Below are positions 1-11,608 of a stretch of DNA of 64,000 nucleotides, piece by piece. The notes below the pieces were generated by a model. The model saw only the letters and a program-made list of their open reading frames with translations, searched no databases and was not told where the DNA came from. The stretch's first letter is position 1, and each line of letters begins with the position of its first letter. This DNA is from Nannobrachium achirus (lineage: Eukaryota > Chordata > Actinopteri > Myctophiformes > Myctophidae), in the NCBI GenBank assembly GCA_963921795.1, contig OY997641.1, positions 55,563,950 through 55,627,949 of the forward strand, in the 5' to 3' direction. The position numbers and the translations under genes are program-made.

Positions 1-52
<52 letters not shown>
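1..52. repeat. (CA)n microsatellite
   Basis: Uninterrupted CA dinucleotides run from the window edge to about base 52, so the true length is unknown. Confidence 0.98.
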
Positions 53-56
<4 letters not shown>

Positions 57-195
57 AAACACCTAGTGTGAAATGAGCGCAGAGCGGTGCTATTCATTTC
101 ATTAAGCATACCGCAAAGCTTGGACAATGTGACCCTGGGCGTACAACAAACTTTAAGCACTGTGTGCCATAAGATGTAGGCCAGATGTAGGCCAT

Positions 196-442
196 GACCC
201 ATGAGTAGGCCAAGCTTTATTCATAGCACAGGTTATAGTCGGAGGCGATAGGGATATTTTGCGCGAATCAGTCTCAAAGCACTACATTTTGCATAGATGC
301 AGTCCAGGGCATGCTCTAATGATTTAGCTAGGGCGTCCGAGTCAGCGACCTTCGAGGTCGCCACAGCGGCCAAATCAAGTTGGGCTCCCATCAACTTTCT
401 ATAGAGGAGGAAAATACCCAGATTTTTTTTTTCACCAAGAGC
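196..442. repeat. dispersed repeat, copy 1 of the 24.9-25.6 kb family
   Basis: This stretch shares long blocks with both halves of the inverted-repeat element at 24,784-25,732, for example GGCATGCTCTAATGATTTAG, AGTCGGAGGC and GAGGAAAATACCCAG. A 72-codon open frame in it recurs in altered form in the other copies. It has no recognisable domain, so I read it as non-coding repeat. The preceding bases (about 140-195) resemble the repeat near 31,770-31,815. Confidence 0.7.
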
Positions 443-836
443 ATCTATCACAATCCTCTACATTAACATAATTACATTAAAGGCATTCTGTTAAAACTCT
501 ATAAGTGCTTCTATGCTAGAATAAGAATAAGGAGTGTGTCAACACAATAACTGCCTTTTAATCTGAAGTTTGCTTGGTGCCTTGGTGCCGCGCCGTTTCC
601 TCCATAGGCTGCCGCTATTATTTTGAAGGGCCGGAAGGGGGTTGTTTTTGTTTTTTTGGATTATCACTTGACGGCAACGATTACGTCATCTAGTCACATG
701 ACAGTGTGGGTCCAGAAGGGAAACATGGCTGCGCCCTGCCGAGTCTTTTGTGTACATTATACAGGCCACTCTTTGGCTCAGAATGTCTCTTTTGGAGTAA
801 ATTAAGTCTCTTTATGGGCCTCTCAATGGATTTACT

Positions 837-927
837 ATGGAGGACGTTCACTTCGCGTGCACGCCCGATGTGCGTTGTAAACAAATCGCGGACATTACTG
901 ATGCGGGCGGGTGCGGAGCGACGTACA
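837..927 (+). other. possible first coding exon, BolA3-like motif (weak)
   Basis: In a CpG-rich stretch, an ATG at 837 opens 30 codons that run to a GTAAGT donor-like site at 928. The frame ends ITDAGGCGATY, which resembles the VTDISGGCGAMY signature of BolA3-type proteins (iron-sulfur cluster assembly). No second exon was found downstream before the SINE at 1,138. It may be an isolated exon, a relic or coincidence. Confidence 0.2.
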
Positions 928-1137
928 GTAAGTAATAATACCTTTGTATATACAGTAAGATTGACAGTCCTCACCGTCAACGGCACCATGGTTTTAACCC
1001 TTTCAATGACGCTGAGGATTTTCAACGGCAGCAGTACAGTTAAAGAAAGAAGAAACAATTGCACTCAGAAGGCAGGATGTGCAGATCTTGCTAATGTGCA
1101 TTTTGAGTAAAAAAAAGAAATAAAAAAAAAGGGTTCT

Positions 1138-1630
1138 TTTTTTTTTTTTTATATAATTTTTATCCCACAATTTTGGAACCCATTTTTTCACCCAGTGCTA
1201 ATTGTCTATGTAATCCTTGGCTCTGCTCTCCCTCTGCCGCGCCTGGGGAGACAACAGACTGACCTCATGCTTCCTTCTATGCATGAGGAGTCCAAGTTGC
1301 TTCTTTTCACTTGACAGTGCAGATTTCCCTGGTTTGGACGTAGCGCGTGGAAGGAACACGTTATTCCAACCAGTTCCTTTACCCTCCATCAGGCGCCCCG
1401 GCTTGCCAGGGGGAGGCATTATTGAGACCAGGATTACTGCATGTTTTTGTGAGGGTATCAACCCTAGGAGACATGGGGAGAACATGCAAACTCCACACAG
1501 AAAGGCCCTATCGCCAACCCCACCTAGGGTGTGGACGCTGATGACGCGGAGGAGGAACACGCCGCCAGCACCCACATCGTCCCCCGGCGGGAATCGAACC
1601 CAGGACCTTCTAGCTGTGAGGCGAAGCGCT
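1138..1630 (-). mobile_element. tRNA-derived SINE, V-SINE type
   Basis: Read on the minus strand, the element begins near 1,630 with a tRNA-like head. This includes a B-box (GGTTCGATTCC at about 1,590) and a tRNA-like stretch ending in GCGCTTCGCCTCACAGC. It continues into TGGAGTTTGCATGTTCTCCC (about 1,470-1,500), the conserved central segment of fish V-SINEs such as HE1 and DANA. It is flanked by the perfect 13-bp direct repeat AAAAAAGGGTTCT at 1,125-1,137 and 1,631-1,643, as expected of a retroposition target duplication. The 144-codon plus-strand frame through it is a shadow. Confidence 0.85.
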
Positions 1631-1643
1631 AAAAAAGGGTTCT

Positions 1644-3974
1644 ATCTATAAAATGGAACTGTTCTGGTGGTTCTGAACAGCTTTTACAGTCAGTGCATTC
1701 TGGAGATAAGCCGGGTTTATACTCAGCTGTGAGCCAGTGTCGCACACCCAAAAATAGCTGACAACATGCAAATGCTCAACGCGTTGCAATGCGGTCGTGA
1801 GTGTTAACGATTGTCTATTTTCAGTGTGTGACACTGTTAGGTATTTTGTTGTGGTTTATATCATCTTTTTATCATTTCATATGACCAACTGACCACCTAA
1901 CCCTAAGGCACAACTCGTGACTGTGTCCTGCTATAATGCCATGTGCAGCATTTACAAGGCCAAGGTTTCTGTCTGGTAGAAATGAGGCCTTATCTACTGC
2001 CATGGAGCCTGTACCAAAAACACTGAGAATTGTTTTGGTTTATAAGGCTCAGCCTGGTGTCATGCAGACCCCAGCGAAGGACATCTCTTCAGGAACCTAT
2101 GAACTTCATAGCTACTGTATATGGACTCTTTGTCTTGTCATTTGTGGACAAGAAACATCCTATGAACTGTTGAAACGTCATCCATTGACTGACCAAATGA
2201 CCATACTTATAGGCCTACTCATGTCAAAACATAATTTGTCAGAGAGAGAGCACGAACCATTGAACCATTATTTCTGTACTGTACCTGTCTTAAATGTAGG
2301 TTCTGTTATGTACAGTCCATGTGGTCCCATAAGTTAGCCCACCAAAATATCCAATACTTCTTATTTTTTTTCCACTTCCAAAGGCTGAGGTTCACCATTT
2401 GAATGCAGAGGGCAGTAACCGAGGCAGCACGCATGCCATGCACTCTTTGAGTTGAGCACCCTCAGAAATAACAGAGCTTCAATAGAGACACACAACCATG
2501 TATCAAACAATTGTATATCGGATTTAAAATGCAATTAATGCCCACTGATTCTCCAAAAGCAAATCAGATGGTTGGAATGCGTCCAAAGGGAAGAAGGGGA
2601 GGTTCTCGCTCCCAGTTCTCCATTGGCTTCAGCATCTTCCACAGAGCCTGTTATATTTAGATACAAACAAGACAAGTACATTGTCGTTGTTGTGTGAAAA
2701 CCTTGCATGTCCAGAGGTGTTCGTTTTATCATTTGAGAAAACAGATGATCTACAAGCACACAGCCAATCTACAAGCTCACAACGCCTCACGGTGCGAGGC
2801 GTTATGTGCTTGTAGATCGGCTATTTTCACTAGTTTTGTGCGACGGCCTTGTATGATGAAGCAGGGCTTTGCTTAGCCAAAAAAAACATACAAATTTGAA
2901 ACTTGGAGATACAAGGTTTCTGCCTGACAGATTTGAATACACAAATAGGCAAATATTTAGTTTTTCAAAAATCGTCCAGATGGTGGCGCTAGATGGGACA
3001 GATGTGTTTGCGTGATTTTAGGACAAAATCTGTAGGAGCAGTGTCCAAAAATGTGTCTTGCAAGAATCGGGCTCATGGTGGTGCTAGAAGAGGGCCATAT
3101 GAGAAATGTGAGAGAGTTTGTGGTATGACTGTACAGCTTTGCATGATTTTAGGGCAAAAGAACTGCTGTAGAAGCAGTGTCCAAAAATGAGCCCTTTGTC
3201 AGGCATAAAAGCAGCAACAGCCCCCTGAAAAAGGTGTGATGGTTCAGCTATCATCCCATGACAGTCAGTCATATTTCATATTTCACTTATATTTAACAAA
3301 CTCCTCGCCATTCACAAATGGAACAATAATACCAAGCTGTGACCAAACATCATTATGTGATTTGTTCGCCAATATTACTATTTGTTCGTTTTATTACTAT
3401 TCCATGATAGTAATAAAACAAACAGGCAAAACTAAAAGTTAAGTTATGTACATGATGATGATATCTTCTGTTCTTGGCTTTCTATCGGCTTATCTGTAAC
3501 CTAGCAGGGAGGGCAGTCAGTGGGATGTATGTATGTAGCCTATGTATGTATGTGTATGCATGGGTGATCTGTTGAATAAAAAATAAAGAATAAACCGGCA
3601 CACTCATCTGCTCCAGTGTAATTTAAGACTATTCATCGCCCGATGATGAGCTTTGGCTCGAGACTCTGTCCTTAAATTACTTTGGAGAAGATGAGTGTGT
3701 GCAAGTTTAGTATTTTTATTCATGGTACTTTCCAACCCAGTATTCTATTATTTTTTTTTTCTTTTTTTTTTTTTTATCTGTTGAGTGACTCTTCAGTGAA
3801 ATGAAAGATATGAAAAATATATCCTGCGATCCTCCCCCGGCAGAGTGTCCCACAAGTGTGGCGTTTTAAGGACTGCGGTGGGTTGGAGAGTGTGTGGAGG
3901 TGTTGTTCATCGGGCTGCATGTACACAGGTTGGGCTGGTCAGTGGTTCATGGTGCGTTGTGGAGCTATAAGCCT
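1644..3974. other. gene-free interval with degraded repeats
   Basis: No supported gene. The 133-codon plus frame at 1,936-2,337 has no recognisable domain and begins inside a repeat word (AAGGTTTCTGTCTGGTAGAA) that recurs at about 2,924 and 7,345. The interval contains the hairpin module at 2,763-2,821 and MITE-like sequence around 2,650-2,950. Confidence 0.6.
2763..2821. repeat. hairpin module (copy a)
   Basis: An imperfect palindrome: the left limb AATCTACAAGCTCACAACGC faces GTTATGTGCTTGTAGATC across a GGTGC-type loop. It is immediately preceded by a second partial copy of the left limb (GATCTACAAGCACACA, about 2,748-2,763) and followed by GGCTATTTTCACTAG. The same module occurs at 7,933, 21,389, 22,058, 24,520, 29,092, 38,681 and 41,836, with half copies near 4,576, 4,972, 10,808, 41,121 and 41,208. 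Confidence 0.85.
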
Positions 3975-3975
3975 C

Positions 3976-4053
<78 letters not shown>
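3975..4053. repeat. (TCTG)n/(TC)n microsatellite
   Basis: A short TCTG run passes into about 60 bp of TC dinucleotides. The Ser/Leu-rich frames across it are artefacts. Confidence 0.97.
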
Positions 4054-4056
<3 letters not shown>

Positions 4057-4765
4057 CAGCACGGCCTTGGCTCGTTCTTTCATCTTCTCCTCCTCTCGTC
4101 TCTTCATGGCCAGGATCACAGCCATCTCTTACTGCAGTCAGGGGCTTCTCATCTCTTTGGCCTTGTTCTTCTGGTTCCTCTCTTCAAACAGCAACCTGAG
4201 TCATAAGGAAAATATACAATGGCGCAGTAAGCAAGCAGTCATCTAAATTAGGACACAGGTTAAAACATAAACAGGGAATGTACACTGCTGCCCCCTACTT
4301 TAGGTCTTTATGTTTATGTTATGTCAAGGACACTCAGCTATTGAGCCAAAGACCCCCGTTTGAAAAGGTTTTGTCATTAGCAGTTAGCAGATCTATTCTA
4401 ATATAACAAGAAATATTTTCTATAATAATATTTTTCTGGGGACCTCTTGGAACCCCCTCAAGGATCCCTGGTGTCCTCAGACCCCCACTTTGAGAAACAA
4501 TGGAATTCACTAGAGCAGTGGTTTCCAAACATTTTAGCTTGAGATCCAAAAAAGACATTTTGCGAAATGTTTGCTCGTGAAAATAGCAAATCTACAAGCT
4601 CACAAACACCATGGCGCAAATCGGCTATGTTCAGCGTTCCTTTTGTTACCTGTCTTTGATGATCCTCTGGATGATGGCATCCGTAGTGGGACTGTTCCCA
4701 CTGTCCACATGTACGTAGGATCCCTCTCCCCCTGGGCTCCTTGTTGTGAAAAAAACAACATTGTA

Positions 4766-5229
4766 GAGGTGGGAAAAAAGTATTCACAAGTAAAAGTATC
4801 TTACAGTTAAAAGTCCGGAATTAAAAATGTACTTGAGTAAATGTACAAAAGTATTGGTATCATAATGTGACTATTTAACGTTTCAAAAGTTGTAAGTTCT
4901 CATTCTGCAGAATGTCCCATTTGGCAGGTTTTCAAAGAATATTTATTTTTATAAAATACATAAAACGTTTGAAAATAGTAGATCTAAAAGCCTCACAGTG
5001 TGACCTTGTAAATGAGCTATTGTCAAATGTCTGAATACTGAAGTGGTTAATGTAGCCTGGTGTTTTGTAGGCTATACACATAAAAATGTACAATGCAACT
5101 ATTAACTAAAGATTTCAAAAAATTATAGTGGAGTAAAAGAAAATATGATATTTGCCTCTGAGATGTAGTGGACTAGAAGTACAGAGTACAATACTTAGTA
5201 AATGTACTTAGTTACTTAACACCACTGAA
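4766..5229. mobile_element. hAT-like MITE (GTGGNAAAGTA type)
   Basis: The stretch starts GAGGTGGGAAAAAAGTATTC and ends TTAGTTACTTAACACCACT. These are the imperfect inverted ends of a common fish non-autonomous hAT-like repeat rich in AAGTAAAAGTA words. It carries a degenerate hairpin-module relic at about 4,972-5,032 (AGTAGATCTAAAAGCCTCAC). A relative is at 14,508-14,748. Confidence 0.55.
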
Positions 5230-5246
5230 ACATTGTCTGGTACTTA

Positions 5247-5494
5247 AAGGAGCTATAGTCAACTTTTTCTTGAAAAACGGATGCTAAAATAAAAATAATG
5301 TTTCGAAAATATTTTATAAAAAAATAAGCTTCATATATGTGTTTCAATTAAAAAATGACCACAAAAAGCGTAAAATAATGATAAAATAATCATTTTGGCC
5401 CTTTGTTTACATTTACAGGGCCCGTACTTTGTTTACATCCTAGTCTGTAGACTAGGATGTACACCTACAATGAAAAAGTTGACTATAGCTCCTT
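5247..5494. mobile_element. TA-flanked MITE, 248 bp
   Basis: The inverted ends are AAGGAGCTATAGTCAACTTT and its complement AAAGTTGACTATAGCTCCTT. TA dinucleotides lie at both outer edges (5,245-5,246 and 5,495-5,496), consistent with a Tc1/mariner-type non-autonomous element. It is AT-rich with no open frame. Confidence 0.7.
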
Positions 5495-5817
5495 TAAATT
5501 AAGAGGACACAGGTGAACATGCTAAATGAAAAGGTGAAATAAAAGATCTTACAGCATAGGGAACAGACCTGTAGTGGTATCTTTATCTTACCTGGAAATG
5601 GTCCAGCAAATATTTTGTGACCACAAAGGGTGCCCCGATCACCACTTCAGACACATACTGTAAAGAAAAAGAAATAAAAGAAAGAAAAGAAGAAAAAAAA
5701 GGAAAAAACAAACACATGAGAACATTGTCATTGATGTTTTGTTTTGGGTTTAGAGTTTTTTTTTTTTTTTTTTTTTTACTGCAGTGCATTGCTAAACATG
5801 TGTTCTTTATGACTTCA

Positions 5818-6015
<198 letters not shown>

Positions 6016-6092
6016 TCAACGTTAATGCACAGTACACTTAGCTGTATCTCATACATTTGGAACCATAAAAAAAGAGAGTAGAACTGTACCTA

Positions 6093-6194
<102 letters not shown>

Positions 6195-6305
6195 TCATAA
6201 CAGTGTAACCCGGCCGCATCCGTGTCACTCTAGATTTTAACCACTTGAAGAAAGAAGCAAGAAAGGACACAGATGTGTTTTTGGCGTTCATGCGCCACTC
6301 TCTGT

Positions 6306-6778
6306 GGCAAAACTAACACCGGAGGTTCGGTGAATAACATTGGCGTCTATGAGCGCCGGCTGGGACAGCTCATGAACAAAAAATTATTCTGAACGATTGA
6401 GACCTTTATAAAACACTCTGCTGTGTTGCTTTTCGGTGAGTACACTGTATAACATTATAGAAGCATCTAAAGAGCACAATTTACGTTTCTGAACTAGCTA
6501 GTATCGCAAGACTCTCCACCATTCCCTGTCTGGAATCCAAATCTCACGATATCTCCGAGACAGAAACAGACGCCTCCGCCGTTTAGCTGCCTCAATAACA
6601 TTATGCACTGTGCACATCGAAAAGCAAGTGATTGTAAAAATACCTGTGATATGTCTTCTTTTATATTCCTGGAGCGATTAAATAACAAAGGTCTCTATCG
6701 TTCAGTATTATGTTTTGTTCATGAGCACTCATAGAAGCTAATGTTATACACCGAACTTCCGGTGCCAGTTCCGCCACC
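6306..6778. mobile_element. foldback MITE, about 470 bp, with inverted arms of about 100 bp
   Basis: The left arm contains GGTTCGGTGAATAACATT, ATGAACAAAA and GAACGATTGAGACCTTT. The right arm repeats these inverted as AAAGGTCTCTATCGTTC, TTTTGTTCATGAG and AATGTTATACACCGAAC. The arms differ at several positions, so it is not very recent. No target duplication was resolved. Confidence 0.7.
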
Positions 6779-7639
6779 GAAAGTGTCATGGCGGATAGGC
6801 GTGGTCACCAACGCGTCACCGGTGACTTCTCCTTCTTTGAGGCTTCTTGGTGCTGACGTCAGCTTTGAAGGGTGAAATAACACAGAAATTGCTGGACTTA
6901 AAGCCAACTAACCATTATTTCGAACGGCAAAGTAAATTATAACGCTTTGTGCCTTTTACTATGTTGTGTTCTTGATCATGCTAGCCGTATGACATACTTC
7001 ACTATTCGGAAATTGCATTACAATTGAGATTTCTGTGTTAACTCTATGGGCTTTTAGCAGGGTTATACCCTTCAAAACATGACTTCAGCACCAGGAAGTT
7101 GCTGAGTGGGCGAGCCGTGAATAGGGCTAGTAATACTGAACCTTGTCAATAACATAGATGAAATGTATGTATCATCTGTCAGGTAGAAACCTCCTATGTC
7201 CAAAGCTGTTACTTTTCAGGATTCAAATAAACAAATAGCAACACTTTTGAGCTGGGCTGTAGTATGAAGTATGATCAAGCAGGGCATTCATTTACAAAAA
7301 AAAAGAAAAAAAAAGAAAGGTTAAAATATGTAGATAAGAGGTTTCTGCCCGACAGTAATAATATATACTTTATTATGCTGTATAGACTCTCCAAAATTGG
7401 CATCAAAGTCAATCAGACATATAGAGCAGTGGTTCCCAAACTTTTCAGGTCGAGACCCAAAAGAGATGTACCGGTAAGACATTTGCCCGGGACCCAATCT
7501 AAAAGATAATTCAGATCCTAGATCCTGGAGTTGGCTGGAATCAGGGGTGAGATGCCGTGGGCTCGGTTAGGCTTGGCAAACCCAGACTTATTTAGCTAGG
7601 GTTAAGGGTTATGGTTAGGTTTAGGCATAGTTTTACTGA
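6779..7639. other. gene-free interval to the edge of the palindrome
   Basis: No supported gene. A hAT-like terminus (AGCAGTGGTTCCCAAACTTT, about 7,424) and degenerate TTAGGG-like words (about 7,595-7,680) mark the outer edge of the large inverted repeat. Confidence 0.55.
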
Positions 7640-7715
7640 GGTTAAGGTTATTGTTAGGGTTACTGAGGTTAGGGTTAGGGTCACTGAAACACCAGCAGAA
7701 AACACCATCCCTGCA

Positions 7716-8066
7716 GCAAGATTAATGTTTGAATGGTGTTTTGCTGCACCTTGGCGCTACCCTGTGGTCATGCGGCTGCACTGCTCAGCTTTTGACAGGT
7801 CATGCAGGGCTGTATAACCACAGTTCTAGAACAGTGGTTCTCAAACCTTTTCAGGCCGTGACCCCCCAAAAAATAAAAGAGAAATAATGTTTGACTTGGT
7901 TACACACATACATATTGTGAAAAAGACAAAAGAGCAGATCTACAAGGCATTGTGAGCTTGTAGATCTGCTATTTTCACACTTTCTGCCTCTTTCTTATAA
8001 TAATTTGACAATTTGGTCATTGTTTGCCAAGTTTTAGTTTGATGATTTATGTTAGTATTAAAAAAG
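7716..8066. mobile_element. left-arm-only MITE-like insertion of about 350 bp with hairpin module (copy b)
   Basis: In the right arm the flanks are joined directly (about 55,135-55,150, TTAAGGACTTTAAAGGGATG). The block includes CAGTGGTTCTCAAACCTTTT (a hAT-like terminus) and the hairpin AGCAGATCTACAAGGCATTG with its inverse at 7,933-7,970. Exact ends are not resolved. Confidence 0.6.
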
Positions 8067-8307
8067 GAATTTAAAGTCCTTAAATTGTCACTTCACTCAC
8101 TGTCATCACTCACTGTTAGGAGAAATTCCACAACTTCCACAAGCAATGTTTAAACTGAAGTACAACTAATATTCTCACTTGTTTGGGTCCCATGGAGACA
8201 TCAAACTTCTCCTGGGTCACGGTCTAAAAATTGGGGAACCACTGCAACCAGACTGTGTGAGGTTTACTTCCATCACACCAGGAGGGCCTCCTGGTTGTTG
8301 ATTCTTG

Positions 8308-9315
8308 TCAGTTTTCTCTCTTCCTTTTGTTCCTTGGTCTGGGGTTTGTTCCCTGTTTCTGTCGCATGTTGTTGTTGTTGGTTGTCATGGCTGCCAGTTC
8401 CCACCTGATGTTGTGTGGGAATTTGGACTGCTCCAGACCGTACTGAATAACTGCTAGTTTACATAACATCTTCAGACTAGGATTCAAGTCTAAGATGTAG
8501 AGTTCATTGTCGTTATTTTTATATACGAAGAACAAAACACAATGTCCCACCACGCAACAGTGCAAGAGATGTCCCACCACGCAACAGTGCAAGAGATGTT
8601 TCTGTGCACACAGACTCGGACGTTTCCCCTTTATCAGGGTACCTCCGAAATTGCTACCAGCAAATCTGCACAGCATTCCATTGTAGACATATTGAGCGGG
8701 TGGGAATGTGCGAGGTATTTTCATCCAGAAGTTGGTCTCTGTGTCAAACCTATAGTCACCAAATACAAGAATCTTTGTCTCGATGATCATGGCAGGGTAA
8801 CATTTTGAAGAAGTTGGTGGGATTCCTCTGCTGTTAATTAAAGACCAAACCATTGTGCTGGTGTCCAACTTGTACATGTCTCTAGTGAATCCAGTCAACT
8901 GGGTAAATCCTCCAAAGACATACATGACCTTCCCCAAGACATTAGCTGAGTGTTTGTGCCTCCCCTCCGGAACAGTCCCAGAAACCTCACGCTTCAACCA
9001 TCCATGGGTATCGACATCAAGCGCATAAAGCCGGTTGCGGTAACGGTATCCTCCCCAGATGTAGATGACATCTTCTACAAGCACAGCCGTGTATCCCCAA
9101 TGAATGGAGGGAACCTCAGGGGGACGTTCTCGTCCAGTTGCCACTGGAGGCAACTTTGTCCAGCAAAAAGACACTGTGTTGAAGACACAGACGTTCATCT
9201 GGGACTTGTTGGCCCTGTCGGACAGGCCTCCGAAGCAGTACACCTGGTGCTCCACCACAACGGCAGCACAGGCTGCAATCAGCCCTCCTCTCTGATAAAA
9301 TGTCCAGTACAACAT
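8308..9315 (-). CDS. klhdc3-like intronless copy, left arm (335 codons)
   Basis: The frame starts at ATG 9,315 (MLYWTF, matching the family start MLRWT) rather than a non-ATG codon three residues upstream. KLHDC3 is a kelch-repeat substrate receptor of CUL2 ubiquitin ligases. Kelch blades are visible as VYCFGGLSDR, WGYTAVLVEDVIYIWGG, RHKHSANVLGKVMYVFGG and KLDTSTMVWSLI. The C-terminal stretch ILDLNPSLKMLCKLAVIQYG followed by PHNIRWELAAMTTN is diagnostic of KLHDC3. Length is 335 versus about 380 in the family: the blade region between FRFAGSNFGGT-like sequence and the CCxVG motif is shortened, and an HLLHCCVVG segment is duplicated. Lack of introns suggests a retrocopy. The frame is open here but broken in the mirror copy, so function is doubtful. 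I cannot tell whether it is expressed. Confidence 0.75.
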   Translation of the reverse strand: MLYWTFYQRGGLIAACAAVVVEHQVYCFGGLSDRANKSQMNVCVFNTVSFCWTKLPPVATGRERPPEVPSIHWGYTAVLVEDVIYIWGGYRYRNRLYALDVDTHGWLKREVSGTVPEGRHKHSANVLGKVMYVFGGFTQLTGFTRDMYKLDTSTMVWSLINSRGIPPTSSKCYPAMIIETKILVFGDYRFDTETNFWMKIPRTFPPAQYVYNGMLCRFAGSNFGGTLIKGKRPSLCAQKHLLHCCVVGHLLHCCVVGHCVLFFVYKNNDNELYILDLNPSLKMLCKLAVIQYGLEQSKFPHNIRWELAAMTTNNNNMRQKQGTNPRPRNKRKREN

Positions 9316-9677
9316 TCTGTACAATGAAATGCATTCAGATCAATCGCTTCCATACGGCTCTACGATGTGGAGACAAAGGAATTCACGGTCCAGGGAATTC
9401 AATATAGTTGATATGTATGTCTGTTTAAATACAGCTTTTGTTTTCTTTTAGCAACTTGGTCATCCAGTTCTATTGATTGCTTCATGATACTGTAAGTGTG
9501 AGTGCTATTTTACCTTCTTTTTATACTGTTTATACTAGTGATGTAAATGTCCATATTTGGATGGGGGGAGGGGGAAGGGGGGCGGGGGTGTCACATGTCA
9601 CAGATGTCCATATTTGGCCAGTGAAATGCATAATTAAAGGCAGACAGAGAGCAGTTTTTTTCACCCGCGCAGTTATT

Positions 9678-10038
9678 GCCAGACCCATGAAATGGGTAGG
9701 CCTACATAAGCAAATGTCGGTCTGTCCTGTTTTTCTCCATAGATGGTCATGATGATGACATGATGATGACATGAGGGAGGGATAGACCGACAGACAAAGC
9801 CTTCATGTCATCACAATGACATGAGGGAGGGACAGACAAAGCAAAAGGCTTTGTCTGTCGGTCTGTCCCTCCCTCTTTTCTCCATATTTGGTCACAATGA
9901 TGTCACAAATGATGATGACATGAGGGAGGGACAGACAGCCTATAAAGGGACAGACAGCCTATAAATGTACCATTAAATTTATAGGCCCAGAGGGTTGGCA
10001 GAACCGGGGTCTGGCACAACCAGGTTGACCTGGTCTAG
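9678..10038. mobile_element. Helentron-like element, 361 bp, left arm only
   Basis: It begins GCCAGACCCATGAAATGGGT and ends with a hairpin (ACCAGGTTGACCTGGT) directly followed by CTAG. The right arm has the empty site (GTTATTTCCCCAC in the same orientation), so the insertion went between T residues with no more than a TT duplication. This fits Helentron-type, T|T-targeting Helitrons. GATGATGACATGAGGGAGGG-type internal words are tandemly repeated. There is no coding frame. Confidence 0.7.
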
Positions 10039-10063
10039 TTTCCCCACATATGGGCCCATTTTT

Positions 10064-10234
10064 GCCAGACCCATGAAATGGGTAGGCCTACATAAGCAAA
10101 TGTCGGTCTGTCCCTTTTCTATATAAAGGGTATATATGATGATGACATGATGATGACATGCCTACAAAAGGCATGATGTCATAAATGATGATGACAGACA
10201 GGGGGTCTGGCACAACCAGGTTGACCTGGTCTAG
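10064..10234. mobile_element. Helentron-like element, 171 bp, left arm only
   Basis: A second, shorter member of the family just upstream, with the same 5' start (GCCAGACCCATG) and the same 3' hairpin plus CTAG. It inserted 25 bp further on in a T run. The right arm keeps the run without it. The two elements therefore sit on either side of a 25-bp scrap of original sequence. Confidence 0.7.
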
Positions 10235-10336
10235 TTTTTTCTTCAAGTGCCCGGTTCTCTGCTTTTCTTCCCCTGATCTAGGATCATATAATAGATTTAG
10301 ACACATTTGATGTGGCAGAATGTGGCTTAATTGCAA

Positions 10337-10392
10337 CTGTGAGGCAAGTGTGTAGAGCACTTGACGAAGGGTCATGGGTTCAAACCCAGGCT
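10337..10392 (+). repeat. tRNA-like sequence, deleted in the anticodon region
   Basis: A B-box (GGGTTCAAACCC) and D-arm-like GCAAGTGTGTAGAGCAC are present, but the anticodon arm is missing 11-12 nt compared with the mirror copy at 53,341-53,405. It is not a functional tRNA; it is a tRNA relic or SINE head. Confidence 0.55.
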
Positions 10393-10947
10393 TGAGACAG
10401 TCCCATGGGACTGCCTCTCACACACATCTAAATATCTCACGCACGCCTAATTAGCACAATGAAGCTTTTGCATCATTTTATAATACAATATCACACCTAA
10501 TTTGAACCAGACAGATTTGGTCACTATAGGCTTGGATGATCCCCCTCTCTCTCTCTCCCGAAATTAGTTAGGTTCGGGGGGAGTTCATCCATACTTTCTT
10601 AACGGCTAGTTGCATGTAAATATTGAAGGTCCGTGGCATGAAAACGTTTGTGGCCGAGAAATGAGCGTTGCAGGGCGAATACATATCTGACTGGCCCTCA
10701 CGCTGCACGCTGAATGACTGGAGTAGCAGCTCCAGCAGGCAGCAGCACCAGTGGTCTCCTCTCTCTCTCACTCACTCTCCCAAACGCTTGAGCACTGTCG
10801 AAAACATTTAATCTACAAGCTCACATTATAGACGTGCTGCATGCATGTCAAAACCTATCAACAACACGGAACACTAGCAAAGCTGTGGTTAAGCTTTTCT
10901 TTTCTCTTTAAAACGGTCGGTGACTAGCGAGACATGCACCAAAGCTC

Positions 10948-10950
<3 letters not shown>

Positions 10951-11005
<55 letters not shown>

Positions 11006-11040
11006 CGTGCACATGGGGGGGGGGGGGGGGGGGGGGGGGG
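10951..11040. repeat. (GT)n microsatellite and poly-G tract
   Basis: About 50 bp of GT dinucleotides, a GCGTGCGTGC transition, then an unbroken run of about 25 G. The mirror position (52,630-52,684) has a CA run and a much shorter C tract. Confidence 0.95.
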
Positions 11041-11326
11041 CTATCTCAACTTTGGGGCTAAAACTAAAAAGATAATAGGCCTACACACATATTCAACAAA
11101 AACACAGATTCTTGATATACATGTTTCGACTAGTTCGACTACGGGTTAGGGTTATGTTCACTCACCGAAATGTTCGGTGAGTTAATTGCGACTTTCCCAA
11201 GTGCACATTTCTGAACTCTAATTCGGTGTTATGCTTTTCAGAAGTCGCGAGTGACATCATTTTGTAGTCGAACAGGACCTTTCTGCCAAAAAGTTCTGTT
11301 TCGGAGAAAGTATATGGACAGACCGA

Positions 11327-11608
11327 GTAGTTCACTCCAAAAATGACTTTTTCTCTATTGATTACTCACGTGATGGACACTTGAGTTCAATAATATTTTT
11401 AATTGTTTTGTCGCATTCCTAAGACAACATTTTGATTATATTGAATTTACCCCCATCGATTCCGGATGGGGACCCGGATGCATTTGGTAAACATCACATT
11501 TTTGTCTTAGGAATGCGACAAACACAAAAAAATATTATTGAACTCAAGTCTCCATGGCGTGGGTAATCGATAGAAAAAAAGTCATTTTGGGGGTGAACTA
11601 TTCCTTTA
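11327..11608. mobile_element. foldback MITE (AGTTCACTCCAAAA ends), left copy
   Basis: The inverted ends are AGTTCACTCCAAAAATGACT and its relative at 11,575-11,605 (GTCATTTTGGGGGTGAACTA). The inner arms share TTGAGTTCAATAATATTTTT and GTCGCATTCCTAAGACAA inverted. It is present at the mirror position (52,223-52,504), so it predates the arm duplication. Confidence 0.8.

Noticed and set aside
1936-2337. A 133-codon open frame
   Set aside because: No recognisable domain and it overlaps a dispersed repeat word; no promoter or splice evidence.
4074-4137. A second short coding block (AVILAMKRREEEKMKERAKAV on minus) downstream of the pcyt2-like stop
   Set aside because: It is open and charged like a coiled coil, but it is not part of the PCYT2 family sequence and has no clear splice link; not enough to call an exon.
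7595-7681. An interstitial telomere
   Set aside because: TTAGGG words are few and interrupted; they do not form a tandem telomeric run.
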